A stretch of 15,154 bases of DNA from Xanthobacteraceae bacterium (GCA_019746355.1 JAIESC010000099.1:1-15154); one strand, 5' to 3'; counted from the first letter of the stretch, positions 1 to 6,771 are shown. Numbers and translations: made by a program. The notes: a model not told the origin generated them from the letters alone.

Positions 1-162
1 GTCCGCGTGCTGGCCACGCTGCCGCAGTTTCCGCCGCTCGCCGCGGGCGAGATCGTCACCACCGGCACCATCACCGATGCCTGGCCGGTCACCGCGGGCG
101 AAACCTGGTCGTCGGACTATGGCGAATTGGGACTCTTAGGGCTGACGCTGAGCTTCGGCTGA
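1..162 (+). CDS. 2-keto-4-pentenoate hydratase / FAA-hydrolase-like protein, C-terminal 53 residues (5' end outside window)
   Basis: Frame 1 is open from the first base to a TGA at 160-162. The fragment carries the segment GEIVTTGTITDAWPVTAG followed by a run ending GLTLSFG. This resembles the C-terminal strand region of the MhpD/HpcG hydratase branch of the fumarylacetoacetate-hydrolase fold, where a G-D/E-I-V-x-x-G-x-x-T segment precedes a PV-x-x-G turn. Those enzymes hydrate 2-hydroxypentadienoate-type products of meta-cleavage of aromatic rings. The metal-binding part lies upstream of the window, so exact substrate class and activity cannot be judged. It points the same way as the amidohydrolase and lactonase-like genes that follow, 177 bp downstream of its stop. 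The family call is moderately sure; the specific enzyme is not. Confidence 0.6.
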   Translation, partial: VRVLATLPQFPPLAAGEIVTTGTITDAWPVTAGETWSSDYGELGLLGLTLSFG

Positions 163-201
163 GGCTCAACCGCGTCACCAAGAGCCGTCACGCGAATATC
201 C

Positions 202-292
202 GTTGCCGCGGTAGAGCGGATCGAACCGCATTGTCATCCAGCCCGCCATTGACCATGATGCCGTGCGACCCGCGACCAGGTTCCGCGGCAAC
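202..292. repeat. Perfect 10-bp inverted repeat upstream of the amidohydrolase gene
   Basis: GTTGCCGCGG at 202-211 is the exact reverse complement of CCGCGGCAAC at 283-292, with 71 nt between the arms. Both lie in the 177-bp gap between the hydratase-like gene and the amidohydrolase ATG at 340. It could be a pair of regulator half-sites, a leader RNA stem, or a GC-rich coincidence. Nothing else recognisable is in this gap. Confidence 0.4.
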
Positions 293-339
293 ACGATTTG
301 CCAGACCAACGAAAAAACATCTCGCTGGGGGATACGCAC

Positions 340-1431
340 ATGACCACACGTCGAGGTCTTCTTAAAGGCGCGGGCGCTGCGGGAATCCTGTTTTGCAGCT
401 GCGGATTGCTCGACCGGGCGCATGCGCAAAAGGCAGCCCAGCGTCTGCCGGTCACGATCAAAGGCAAGCGGATCAAGACCATCGACGTCCACGCGCATTG
501 CCTGTTTCACGAAGCGCTCGCCCTGATGAGCGACGACGCCGCGGCGGTGGTCCCCAAGACCAAAGGCGCGCAGCAGATGTTCGTCGGCAACGCGGCGGAT
601 GTGCGCCTCAAAGCCATGGACGCGATGGCGATCGACATGGAGGTGCTGTCGATCAATCCATTCTGGTACCGCAAGGATCGCGACACGGCGGGGCAGATCG
701 TCAAGATCAACAATGAGAAGCTCGCGGAATTCTGCGCGGCGAAGCCGGACCGGTTTGCGGCCTTTGCCAGCCTCAGCCTGCAGTATCCCGACCTCGCGGT
801 GAAGGAGCTCGAGACCGCAGTCAAGAAGCAGGGCCTCAAGGGCGCCGCGATCGGCGGCAGCGTTCTCGGCGAGGACTTTTCCAGCGAGCGCTTTCATCCC
901 GTCTGGGCCAAGGCCGAGGAGCTCGGCGCGGTGCTGTTCATCCATCCGCAGAGCACCCCGCAACTCGCCAACCGCTTCAAGGGCAACGGCTGGCTGGCGA
1001 ACACCATCGGCAATCCGCTCGATACGACGATCGCGCTTCAGCACCTTATCTTCGAGGGCACCCTCGACAAATATCCCGGCCTTAAGGTCGTCGCCGCGCA
1101 CGGCGGCGGCTATCTGCCGTCCTACGCGCCGCGGTCGGATCACGCCTGCTTCGTGTCGCCGCAAAACTGCAACCCCGACATCAAGCTCAAGAAGAAGCCG
1201 ACGGAATATCTCAACCAGCTCTATTTCGACGCGCTGGTGTTCACGCCCGAGGCGCTCCGCCATCTTGTGGCGCAGGTCGGCGCAAGCCAGATCATGCTCG
1301 GCTCCGATCACCCAATCCCGTGGGAGGAGCATCCGGTGGATCACGTCTTCGCCACCACGACGCTCAGCGACAAGGACAAGGCTGCGATCCTCGGCGGCAA
1401 CGCAGCGCGTCTGTTCGGCATAAAAGCATAG
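340..1431 (+). CDS. Tat-exported amidohydrolase, ACMSD/Amidohydrolase_2 type
   Basis: A 363-residue protein starting at ATG 340, chosen because a G-rich ribosome site (GGGGG, 327-331) lies about 8 nt upstream; an in-frame TTG at 298 has none. The N-terminus has a twin-arginine signal (TTRRGLLKG, residues 2-10), a hydrophobic stretch and a likely AHA cleavage site near residue 29, so export of the folded enzyme to the periplasm is predicted. The amidohydrolase_2 metal and catalytic residues are visible: H51 and H53 in the DVHAH motif, H202 in FIHPQ, H254 in AAHGGG, and D323 in LGSDHP. The family includes ACMSD, LigW-type decarboxylases and related hydrolases acting on aromatic or ring-cleaved acids; decarboxylation versus hydrolysis cannot be told here. 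The next gene starts 10 bp after the stop, so the two are probably one operon. The Tat signal is unusual for the mostly cytoplasmic ACMSD group. Confidence 0.85.
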   Translation: MTTRRGLLKGAGAAGILFCSCGLLDRAHAQKAAQRLPVTIKGKRIKTIDVHAHCLFHEALALMSDDAAAVVPKTKGAQQMFVGNAADVRLKAMDAMAIDMEVLSINPFWYRKDRDTAGQIVKINNEKLAEFCAAKPDRFAAFASLSLQYPDLAVKELETAVKKQGLKGAAIGGSVLGEDFSSERFHPVWAKAEELGAVLFIHPQSTPQLANRFKGNGWLANTIGNPLDTTIALQHLIFEGTLDKYPGLKVVAAHGGGYLPSYAPRSDHACFVSPQNCNPDIKLKKKPTEYLNQLYFDALVFTPEALRHLVAQVGASQIMLGSDHPIPWEEHPVDHVFATTTLSDKDKAAILGGNAARLFGIKA

Positions 1432-1440
1432 GACTCTTCA

Positions 1441-2334
1441 GTGGACATCGACGCAGTCGCGCCCGGCTTCGAGCGCATCGTCGGCTCCGAGCCGCCGTTC
1501 GACCAGATCGCCCAGGGCACCTATTTCGGCGAAGGCCCCGTGTGGGATCGCCGCAAGCGGCGCTTTCTTTGGGTCGATATCATCGGCGACACGATCTACC
1601 AGTGGATTCCCGGCACCGGAAAATCCGTGCTGGTGCATCCCTCCAGCCACGCCAACGGGATGACGTTCGATCGTGACGGACGCCTGGTGATCGCCGGCTG
1701 GTCGCAGCGAACCATCTGGCGCATCGAACACGATGGTTCATTCACCACCATCGCATCGCACTGGCAGGGCAAGAAATTCAACAGCCCGAACGACATCGTC
1801 GTGCGTTCGGACGGCTCGGTGTACTGGACCGACTCCGCGGGCGGGCTCGTTATTCCGGGAATGGTTGGCGAGGACCTGCAGCGCCAGCTCGACATCCAGG
1901 CGGTGTTTCGCCTCACTCCGCAGGGCAAGGTCGAACTCACGGTTGAGGACACGGTCTACCCCAACGGGCTCTGCTTCAGCCCGGACGAGAAGATCCTTTA
2001 CGTCAACGATACTCGGATGGCGCATATCCGCGCGTTCGATGTTGCGCCTGACGGCAGCGTCGGCAACGGCCGCCTGTTTCACAAGCTGACCGGCAGCGAA
2101 GCCGGCGTTGCCGACGGCATCAAGTGCGACCAGGAGGGCAACGTCTACTGCACCGGCCCGGCCGGCGTGCACGTTATCGCTCCGGACGGCAAACTGCTCG
2201 GCCGGCTGCTCGTTCCCGGCGGGCACACCACCAACATCGCATGGGGCGACGATGACTGGCGCTCGCTGTACATGACGACGTACCACTCGGTGTTTCGCAC
2301 GCGCCTCAATATTCCTGGCGTGCCGGTCTGGTAG
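1441..2334 (+). CDS. SMP-30/gluconolactonase (LRE) family protein, metal site intact
   Basis: A 297-residue six-bladed beta-propeller of the SMP-30/gluconolactonase family, starting at GTG 1441 with an AGGA site overlapping the previous stop codon. The three divalent-metal ligands known for this family are present: E31 in FGEGPVWD, N175 in YPNG and D225 in VADGI. The substrate-contact Asn of the family is N117 in SPNDIV. Repeated D-G blade turns (FDRDGRL, RSDGSVYWTD, SPDEKILYVND) run through the protein, and the length is typical. The family hydrolyses sugar acid lactones or other lactones; the physiological substrate is not readable. There is no clear signal peptide, so it is probably cytoplasmic although the neighbour is Tat-exported. 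It sits between the amidohydrolase and a second SMP-30-like gene, all same strand and closely spaced. Confidence 0.87.
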   Translation: MDIDAVAPGFERIVGSEPPFDQIAQGTYFGEGPVWDRRKRRFLWVDIIGDTIYQWIPGTGKSVLVHPSSHANGMTFDRDGRLVIAGWSQRTIWRIEHDGSFTTIASHWQGKKFNSPNDIVVRSDGSVYWTDSAGGLVIPGMVGEDLQRQLDIQAVFRLTPQGKVELTVEDTVYPNGLCFSPDEKILYVNDTRMAHIRAFDVAPDGSVGNGRLFHKLTGSEAGVADGIKCDQEGNVYCTGPAGVHVIAPDGKLLGRLLVPGGHTTNIAWGDDDWRSLYMTTYHSVFRTRLNIPGVPVW

Positions 2335-2344
2335 GGAGCGTGCC

Positions 2345-3247
2345 ATGAACTGGCAATTCCAACGGGTCGCCGGACCATTTGCCGGACCAGCCGGTGGCGT
2401 CGTCTGGGACGGCAAGCGCGGCAAGGTCCTGTTCAGCACTGTGGACGAGGGCCGGTTGCTCTGGTTCGAGCCGGCGAGCAAGGCGGTCGCCGAGTTCCGT
2501 CGCTACGCCAACCGGGTCAACGGCCTCGCCTTCGGCCCGGACGGCGGGCTCTACGGCGCGCAGGAAGGCGGGCGGCGGCTCGTCGAGTTCACCGCCGACG
2601 GACGCACGGTTGCGGTCGACGCCCTGCTCGACGGCAAATATCACAATCAGCCGAGCGATCTCGTCGTCGACGTCCGCGGCCGCATCTATTTCACCGACCC
2701 GCGCCACCCCGTGATCCCGTTCGGACCGTCGATCTTTCCATTCCTCGACCACTGCTCCGTGCTTAGGCTCGAGCGCAACGACCGTCGGGCCTGGGTCGCA
2801 AGCCGCATGACTTACGACACCGTCAATCCCCGCGCAGTGCTGCTGTCGCCGGACGAAAAGACGCTCTACGTCGCCGATGGCGAGCCGCGCGAAGGCGAGC
2901 GGCGCGAGTTGCGCGCCTACCCCATCCGGGACGACGGCACGCTCGATCATCCGATCGTGCTGCACACATTCGGCGCCGACCACCGCGGTCCGCATCGTGG
3001 TATCGAAGGCATGTGCCTCGATGCCGACGGCAACATCGTGGCCGTTGGCGGCTCGCTGCGGAGCGGACCGGGTCCTCTCGTCTACGTATTCGCGCCGACC
3101 GGCGCGGTCATTGAGACCCATGCAATCCCGGACGACCTGCCCAACCGATGCTGCTTTGGCGCTGACGACGACTTCTATGTCACCACTGCCGGTGGCTGCC
3201 TTTACCGGTCGCGCGCCGGACGCCGCGGGCCTTCAGCCAAAGGGTAG
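2345..3247 (+). CDS. Divergent SMP-30/gluconolactonase-like protein lacking the usual metal ligands
   Basis: A 300-residue propeller of the same family as the preceding gene, starting at ATG 2345 after a GGGAG-type site and only 10 bp from the previous stop. Blade motifs are clear: VNGLAFGPDGGLYGAQEG, PSDLVVDVRGRIYFTDPR, LLSPDEKTLYVADGEP and GMCLDADGNIVAVGG. Aligned by eye with the upstream paralogue, the metal ligands are replaced: the Glu position is G17, the PNG Asn position is R163 (NPRAV), and the Asp position is E221 (GIEGM). The substrate Asn of PND is S104. The fold is kept, but lactonase chemistry of the standard kind is doubtful. It may use a different site, bind without catalysis, or partner the first lactonase. 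Family assignment is sure; activity is open. Confidence 0.8.
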   Translation: MNWQFQRVAGPFAGPAGGVVWDGKRGKVLFSTVDEGRLLWFEPASKAVAEFRRYANRVNGLAFGPDGGLYGAQEGGRRLVEFTADGRTVAVDALLDGKYHNQPSDLVVDVRGRIYFTDPRHPVIPFGPSIFPFLDHCSVLRLERNDRRAWVASRMTYDTVNPRAVLLSPDEKTLYVADGEPREGERRELRAYPIRDDGTLDHPIVLHTFGADHRGPHRGIEGMCLDADGNIVAVGGSLRSGPGPLVYVFAPTGAVIETHAIPDDLPNRCCFGADDDFYVTTAGGCLYRSRAGRRGPSAKG

Positions 3248-3255
3248 CGCAGGTC

Positions 3256-3280
3256 CCGCACAAGGTGCGGCACGGGTTTT
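3256..3280 (+). terminator. Weak hairpin between the second SMP-30 gene and the TctC-like gene
   Basis: CCGCAC (3256-3261) pairs with GTGCGG (3265-3270) around a 3-nt loop. A run of four T follows at 3277-3280 after a 6-nt gap. The gap and short T run make a strong intrinsic terminator unlikely; it may attenuate transcription or stabilise mRNA ends between the two genes. Confidence 0.25.
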
Positions 3281-3338
3281 CCGAATAGGACATGCGCAAA
3301 ACGTAGGAATCGCAAATCAATCATCGACGGAGCTGCCC

Positions 3339-4319
3339 ATGCTTTGCCGCAGATGCACCAACGTCGTTCTTGCTTTCGTGGCTCTCGCCCTGTTGGCGCT
3401 GCTGTTCGGCGACGAAATGGCGGCCCGGGCGCAGGATTACCCCAACCGGTTCATTCGCGTGATCGTCGGCCCGGGGCCTGATCTCGTCGCGCGGCTGTTC
3501 GGGCCGAAGATGTCCGAGGCGCTCGGCCAGCAGGTTGTGATCGAGCCGCGCCCGGGCGCCGGCGGCATCATCGCAGCCCAGACCGTCGCGACCGCGCAGC
3601 CCGACGGCTACAATCTGCTGCTCGCAACCGCCTCCTATACGATCAACACTGCCCTCCGGACCACGCCGTACGACATGAGGAAGGACTTCGCACCGGTTGC
3701 GCGGGCGAGCACCTCGCCCTTCATTCTGGTGGTGCACCCTTCCGTGCCGGCCAAGACGGTGGGCGAATTGATCGCGCTCGCGAAGTCGAAGCCCGGCCAG
3801 CTCAACTACGCCTCATCCGGGATCGGGACGCCGCCGCATCTCGCCGGCGAGTTGTTCAAGAGCATGGCCGGCATCGACATTGTGCACGTGCCGTTCCGCG
3901 AGGCGAATTCGGCGCTGAATGCCGTGGTCAGCGGCGCTGTGCAGATGATGTTCTCGATCTCATCCACCACCACGCCGCAGGTGACGGCCGGCACCGTGCG
4001 CGGGCTCGGAGTAACGACGCTCGAGCCGACCCCGCTGGTTCCTGGAATGCCATCGATCTCGCAATCCGGACTCTCCGGCTTCGAAGTGACCGGTTGGAAC
4101 GGGTTCGTTGCGCCTGCGGGCACGCCGGCATCGATTGTCGGGAAGCTCAATGCCGCGGTTCAGCTCGGGCTCGACGATGCCGATGTGCGCAAGCGGCTGG
4201 AGGCGGCTGGATACGAACCGGCGGCACGCAACATGCCGGACGAGTTCGCCCGCTTTATCGAAGTCGACACCAAGCGGTGGGTCGACATCGTCGAGAAGGC
4301 GAATATCCAGGTAAAATGA
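3339..4319 (+). CDS. Tripartite tricarboxylate transporter receptor (TctC/Bug family)
   Basis: A 326-residue periplasmic solute-binding protein. ATG 3339 was chosen because an ACGGAG site lies 6 nt upstream and a signal peptide follows directly (CRR basic start, hydrophobic LAFVALALLALLF, ARA cleavage near residue 31, mature QDYPNR). An open frame continues far upstream but only antiparallels the SMP-30 gene. Family landmarks: YPNRFIRVIVGPG at the mature start, SEALGQQVVIEPRPGAGG, AQPDGYNLLLA, KPGQLNYASSGIGTPPHLAGELF, and the C-terminal FVAPAGTPASIVGKLNAAV. The first ligand loop is short: four residues (GPGP) separate VIV from DLVAR, where typical members have about eight. No TctA or TctB membrane subunit is in the window, so this is an orphan receptor, common in the Bug family. 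It probably delivers the substrate processed by the upstream genes, or an unrelated organic acid. Confidence 0.9.
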   Translation: MLCRRCTNVVLAFVALALLALLFGDEMAARAQDYPNRFIRVIVGPGPDLVARLFGPKMSEALGQQVVIEPRPGAGGIIAAQTVATAQPDGYNLLLATASYTINTALRTTPYDMRKDFAPVARASTSPFILVVHPSVPAKTVGELIALAKSKPGQLNYASSGIGTPPHLAGELFKSMAGIDIVHVPFREANSALNAVVSGAVQMMFSISSTTTPQVTAGTVRGLGVTTLEPTPLVPGMPSISQSGLSGFEVTGWNGFVAPAGTPASIVGKLNAAVQLGLDDADVRKRLEAAGYEPAARNMPDEFARFIEVDTKRWVDIVEKANIQVK

Positions 4320-4323
4320 TTGC

Positions 4324-4344
4324 CGGCCCTTCCAAGGGTCGTTT
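4324..4344. terminator. Hairpin between convergent TctC-like and aldo/keto reductase genes
   Basis: CGGCCCT (4324-4330) and AGGGTCG (4335-4341) form a seven-pair stem, including one G-T wobble, around a TCCA loop; TTT follows on the plus strand. It sits in the 31-bp space between two converging stop codons, the usual place for a shared terminator. The T tract is short. Confidence 0.5.
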
Positions 4345-4350
4345 CGCCGC

Positions 4351-5190
4351 TCAATCGTCCCAATCCGGCGTGCCGCCCCACTCGACGATGCGGCCGCCGG
4401 GATGGGCGAGGCCCGCGATCTCCTTCATCTCCGCCGCCGTGAGCTTGAAGTCGAAGATCGCGAAATTCTCCTTCAGCCGCTCGGAGCGGCTGGTGCGCGG
4501 GATGACGATGACGCCATGCTGCACGAGATAGCGCAGGCACACCTGCGCCGCGGTCTTGCCGTGCGCCTTGCCGATCTTCGCAAGCACCGCGTCGCCCTTC
4601 ACCCGGCCGCGGGCGATCGGGCTGTAGGCCGTCACCGACAACCCGCGCTTCCTGCTCGCCGCGATCACCTTGGCCTGGTCGAGGTAGGGATGGCACTCGA
4701 TCTGGTTGTTGACCAAAGGCTCGGTCGCGTAGCCCACCGCCTCCTCGATCAGCGCCACGGTGAAGTTCGACAGCCCGACATGCCGCGCCACGCCTTCGCG
4801 CTTCATCTTGCAGAGCGCGCCGATGGTCTCCTTCAGCGGAATGCTGGGATTGGGCCAGTGGATCAGCAGCAGGTCGACGCTCGGCATCTTCAGCTTTCGG
4901 ATGCTCTCGCGCGCCGAGCGATCGAAGTCGCGGGCGCGCAGGTCGCTCGACCAGACCTTGGTGGTGATGAACACCTCGTCGCGCGGCACACCTGAGGCGC
5001 GCAGCCCCTCGCCCACGGCCTCCTCGTTGCCGTACATCGCCGCGGTGTCGATGTGGCGGTAGCCGAGCCGCAGCGCCTCGTCGACCATCTCGGCGCAGGT
5101 CCTGCCGCGCAGGTCCCAGGTGCCGAGACCGATCAGCGGAATGCGCGCGCCGCCTGCTTCGACGGATTGCGTTTCGCCCACCTGAACCAT
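4351..5190 (-). CDS. Aldo/keto reductase, 2,5-diketo-D-gluconate reductase-like
   Basis: A 279-residue NADPH-dependent aldo/keto reductase. ATG 5190 is preferred to an in-frame TTG at 5211 because GAGGAGG lies directly upstream, although its spacing of 2 nt is tight. The AKR catalytic tetrad is present: D48 (HIDTA), Y53 (MYGNE), K78 (TTKVW) and H111 (LIHWP). Other hallmarks are GLGTWDLRG near the start, GLSNF, NQIECHPYLDQ, TAYSPIARG, and the cofactor-binding VIPRTSRSERLKEN near the C-terminus. The family reduces aldehydes and ketones, including 2,5-diketogluconate and methylglyoxal. It converges on the catabolic cluster and so is transcribed separately. Physiological substrate unknown. Confidence 0.9.
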   Translation of the reverse strand: MVQVGETQSVEAGGARIPLIGLGTWDLRGRTCAEMVDEALRLGYRHIDTAAMYGNEEAVGEGLRASGVPRDEVFITTKVWSSDLRARDFDRSARESIRKLKMPSVDLLLIHWPNPSIPLKETIGALCKMKREGVARHVGLSNFTVALIEEAVGYATEPLVNNQIECHPYLDQAKVIAASRKRGLSVTAYSPIARGRVKGDAVLAKIGKAHGKTAAQVCLRYLVQHGVIVIPRTSRSERLKENFAIFDFKLTAAEMKEIAGLAHPGGRIVEWGGTPDWDD

Positions 5191-5490
5191 TGCCTCCTCA
5201 TTCCGCCGCAACCGCCGGATAGCTCGCGAGAATGCCTTTCCGGCACGGCCATGCCAACCCCACGAGCCTGAACCGCAGTTTCATCAAGCCGTCACGGCGC
5301 GGTCACGCCACGGGTTCGGCGGGCGTTGCCCGGCACGATGGCGGCGAACGGCTCCGGCCTGCAGATGGCGACGGCACGCAACCTGCTGATGGGCGACGCT
5401 GCCGTGCGCGATCTTTTGTCCGGCACGCACTGTGTGAAGCAGTCCGAAAAGCCGCCCGCCCGCCGGTCCATGAGGACCGACGAACGTCGT
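5191..5490. other. 300-bp stretch with no convincing gene
   Basis: This gap lies between the aldo/keto reductase start and the vapC stop. It contains only short open frames on both strands, all without a convincing ribosome site or recognisable motif. It holds one compact hairpin near its right end (5464-5479). It may be remnant sequence beside the toxin-antitoxin locus, or the promoter region of the aldo/keto reductase. Confidence 0.5.
5464..5479 (-). terminator. Hairpin downstream of vapC
   Basis: CGGTCC and GGACCG form a perfect 6-bp stem around a 4-nt loop, beginning 11 nt after the vapC stop codon as read on the minus strand. A TTTT run follows only after about 9 GC-rich bases, so termination is plausible but not canonical. 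Confidence 0.3.
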
Positions 5491-5871
5491 TTAGCGGACA
5501 AGGCGGATATCGACCCCAAGATTCAGGTTCGCCCACATGCGGTCGGTCGTATAGGCGGGCAACCGTTCGCGCTCGGCCAAAGCCAAGCAAGCCCGATCGC
5601 CCACCGACAGACCAAACCTTCTGGTGAGCAATCGCAATTCGCCTGCACGGCGCGCCAGCGGCAGATCGTGAGCGACGACAATGAAAGCCATCCGCGCAAG
5701 CGACATCAGGATGCGATCGAATGAGTGGCCGCGATCAATCGCTCGGCTGACGACTTCAGTGTAGTTGACGGAGGACAGCAAAGCCCCAGCGACAATGCCC
5801 TCGGTGATTTCAGCGCCCGGCTCATCGAGATAGAGGGCCAGAACGGCGGACGCATCGAGAACCGCCGACAT
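5491..5871 (-). CDS. vapC: VapC-type PIN-domain toxin ribonuclease
   Basis: A 126-residue PIN-domain protein of usual VapC size. Its ATG at 5871 overlaps the antitoxin stop codon by one base (TGATG), the classical coupling of a type II toxin-antitoxin operon. The four acidic residues of the PIN active site are in place: D6 in VLDASAVLA, E39 in NYTEV, D92 in SVGDRACLALAE and D110 in TTDRMW. By family knowledge it would be a Mg2+-dependent endoribonuclease held inactive by its antitoxin. Nothing indicates damage. The adjacent antitoxin and an upstream inverted repeat support a functional locus. The RNA target cannot be predicted from sequence. Confidence 0.9.
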   Translation of the reverse strand: MSAVLDASAVLALYLDEPGAEITEGIVAGALLSSVNYTEVVSRAIDRGHSFDRILMSLARMAFIVVAHDLPLARRAGELRLLTRRFGLSVGDRACLALAERERLPAYTTDRMWANLNLGVDIRLVR

Positions 5872-6290
5872 CAACGTCGCTTCCGCGAGCGCCGCATCGA
5901 ACGCACGGCCGCTTCCTCTTCCTTCAATGCTTCGGCGCGCCGCTCCGCGATCAATTCGTCTGAAGCGTATCCGGTGGCTTGCGCCAGGGCTCTGGCCTCA
6001 TCGCGTATCTTGCGGAGCCCGTGCAAATGCGAATGCAGGAGCACCTCGCCATCCTTCTGCCAGGCTGTGACAAGCTCGCCCTCTTGCAGACCCAGCGCGG
6101 CACGCATCTCGGCAGGCAAAAGCAGCCGCCCTTTGGCTCCGAGTTTCAAGAAATATCTGACGGTGCCGTCCGGAAGCGCTTCCGGCGGCGGAACGTTCTG
6201 CACCTCGACCTCGGGCAAGGCCGGCCGATCAGCCGCGCGATACCGGGTCTTGTCCTCGGCAAAGCCTCTCGGCGATTTTGACTTTCGCAT
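5871..6290 (-). CDS. AbrB/SpoVT-domain antitoxin (VapB-like), extended form
   Basis: A 139-residue protein starting at ATG 6290, chosen for the GAGG site just upstream; an in-frame GTG at 6320 has none. A swapped-hairpin AbrB/MazE DNA-binding domain occupies roughly residues 45-85 (core KGRLLLPAEMRAALGLQEGE, 53-72). It is preceded by about 45 residues rich in Pro and charge and followed by a helical, very basic tail ending RSMRRSRKRR. AbrB-type antitoxins are commonly about 75-90 residues, so both extensions are unusual. The C-terminal part is the likely toxin-neutralising region. It precedes vapC with a 1-bp overlap. Autoregulation through the inverted repeat at 6332-6359 is inferred. Confidence 0.85.
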   Translation of the reverse strand: MRKSKSPRGFAEDKTRYRAADRPALPEVEVQNVPPPEALPDGTVRYFLKLGAKGRLLLPAEMRAALGLQEGELVTAWQKDGEVLLHSHLHGLRKIRDEARALAQATGYASDELIAERRAEALKEEEAAVRSMRRSRKRR

Positions 6291-6331
6291 GGCCACCTCG
6301 GCGAAGGGCCAGAATGCCACATTTGGCCACG

Positions 6332-6359
6332 GGTGTCACATGACCGTCTTGGTGACACC
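6332..6359. promoter_or_regulatory. Inverted repeat, probable operator of the toxin-antitoxin operon
   Basis: GGTGTCAC (6332-6339) and GTGACACC (6352-6359) are perfect 8-bp inverted arms with a 12-nt spacer. They lie 42-69 nt upstream of the antitoxin ATG on the minus strand and directly after the stop of the XRE-type gene. On the minus strand a GTGACA inside the proximal arm could act as a -35 element. There is no T run, so a terminator role is less likely than an operator. Confidence 0.55.
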
Positions 6360-6709
6360 TATTGCGATCTGGGTTTCCCGAGCACCGAAAAGGCCACGTC
6401 CGGCGCCTCGTCGAGCAATCTCAGCAGCGCCCGAGCGGGGCCGCGCGGCTGGCGCTTGCCCTGCTCCCAGTTGCGCACCGTCTCGATCGGCACGCCGATG
6501 CGGGCGGCGAACTCGGCTTGGGTCAGGCGGGTCTGCGAGCGGATGCGTCGGGCGTAGCCGGCGTCGGTCTGCGGCGGGCGCTCGGGCGCAATCGAGGGCG
6601 CGAGGATGCGCTGGTCCGCCTCGGGCGGCGGGACCGGCAGCGCCGCCTCGCTGCCGTCGGCAAGTATTTCCACGAGACGCCCGTCGGCCTTCAACCGCAC
6701 CCGCATCAT
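6359..6709 (-). CDS. XRE-family helix-turn-helix protein (orphan antitoxin-like regulator)
   Basis: A 116-residue protein with an ideal ribosome site (AGGAGG, 5 nt before ATG 6709). The N-terminal half is variable and Pro-rich (PVPPPEAD). The C-terminal half, residues 54-100, is a Cro/C1-type helix-turn-helix: RIRSQTRLTQAEFAARIGV, then the recognition helix PIETVRNWEQGKRQPRG. It resembles HigA/YiaG-like DNA-binding proteins that often accompany toxins, but no toxin gene lies next to it on the 5' side. It could regulate the downstream toxin-antitoxin pair or a distant target. Its stop touches the inverted repeat ahead of that pair. A CtrA-like box lies 47-62 nt upstream of its start. Confidence 0.8.
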   Translation of the reverse strand: MMRVRLKADGRLVEILADGSEAALPVPPPEADQRILAPSIAPERPPQTDAGYARRIRSQTRLTQAEFAARIGVPIETVRNWEQGKRQPRGPARALLRLLDEAPDVAFSVLGKPRSQ

Positions 6710-6755
6710 GCCCGCCTCCTGTGATTCAACGGCTCACGGAGGTGGACTGATTTGG

Positions 6756-6771
6756 TTAAGGCGCAATTAAC
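6756..6771 (-). promoter_or_regulatory. CtrA-like box upstream of the XRE-family gene
   Basis: TTAA at 6756-6759, seven bases, then TTAAC at 6767-6771 match the alphaproteobacterial CtrA consensus TTAA-N7-TTAA on both strands. The site is 47-62 nt upstream of the ATG, suitable for promoter control. No other site in the window keeps the N7 spacing that I noticed. Confidence 0.45.

Noticed and set aside
175..1344. Minus-strand frame opposite the amidohydrolase
   Set aside because: It mirrors the coding of the amidohydrolase and shows no motif of its own; its N-terminus as written has no ribosome site.
5292..5724. Short open frames on both strands between the aldo/keto reductase and vapC (for example 75 codons minus at 5292-5519 and 132 codons plus at 5326-5724)
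   Set aside because: No good ribosome sites, composition unlike proteins, and the plus-strand frame overlaps vapC antisense.
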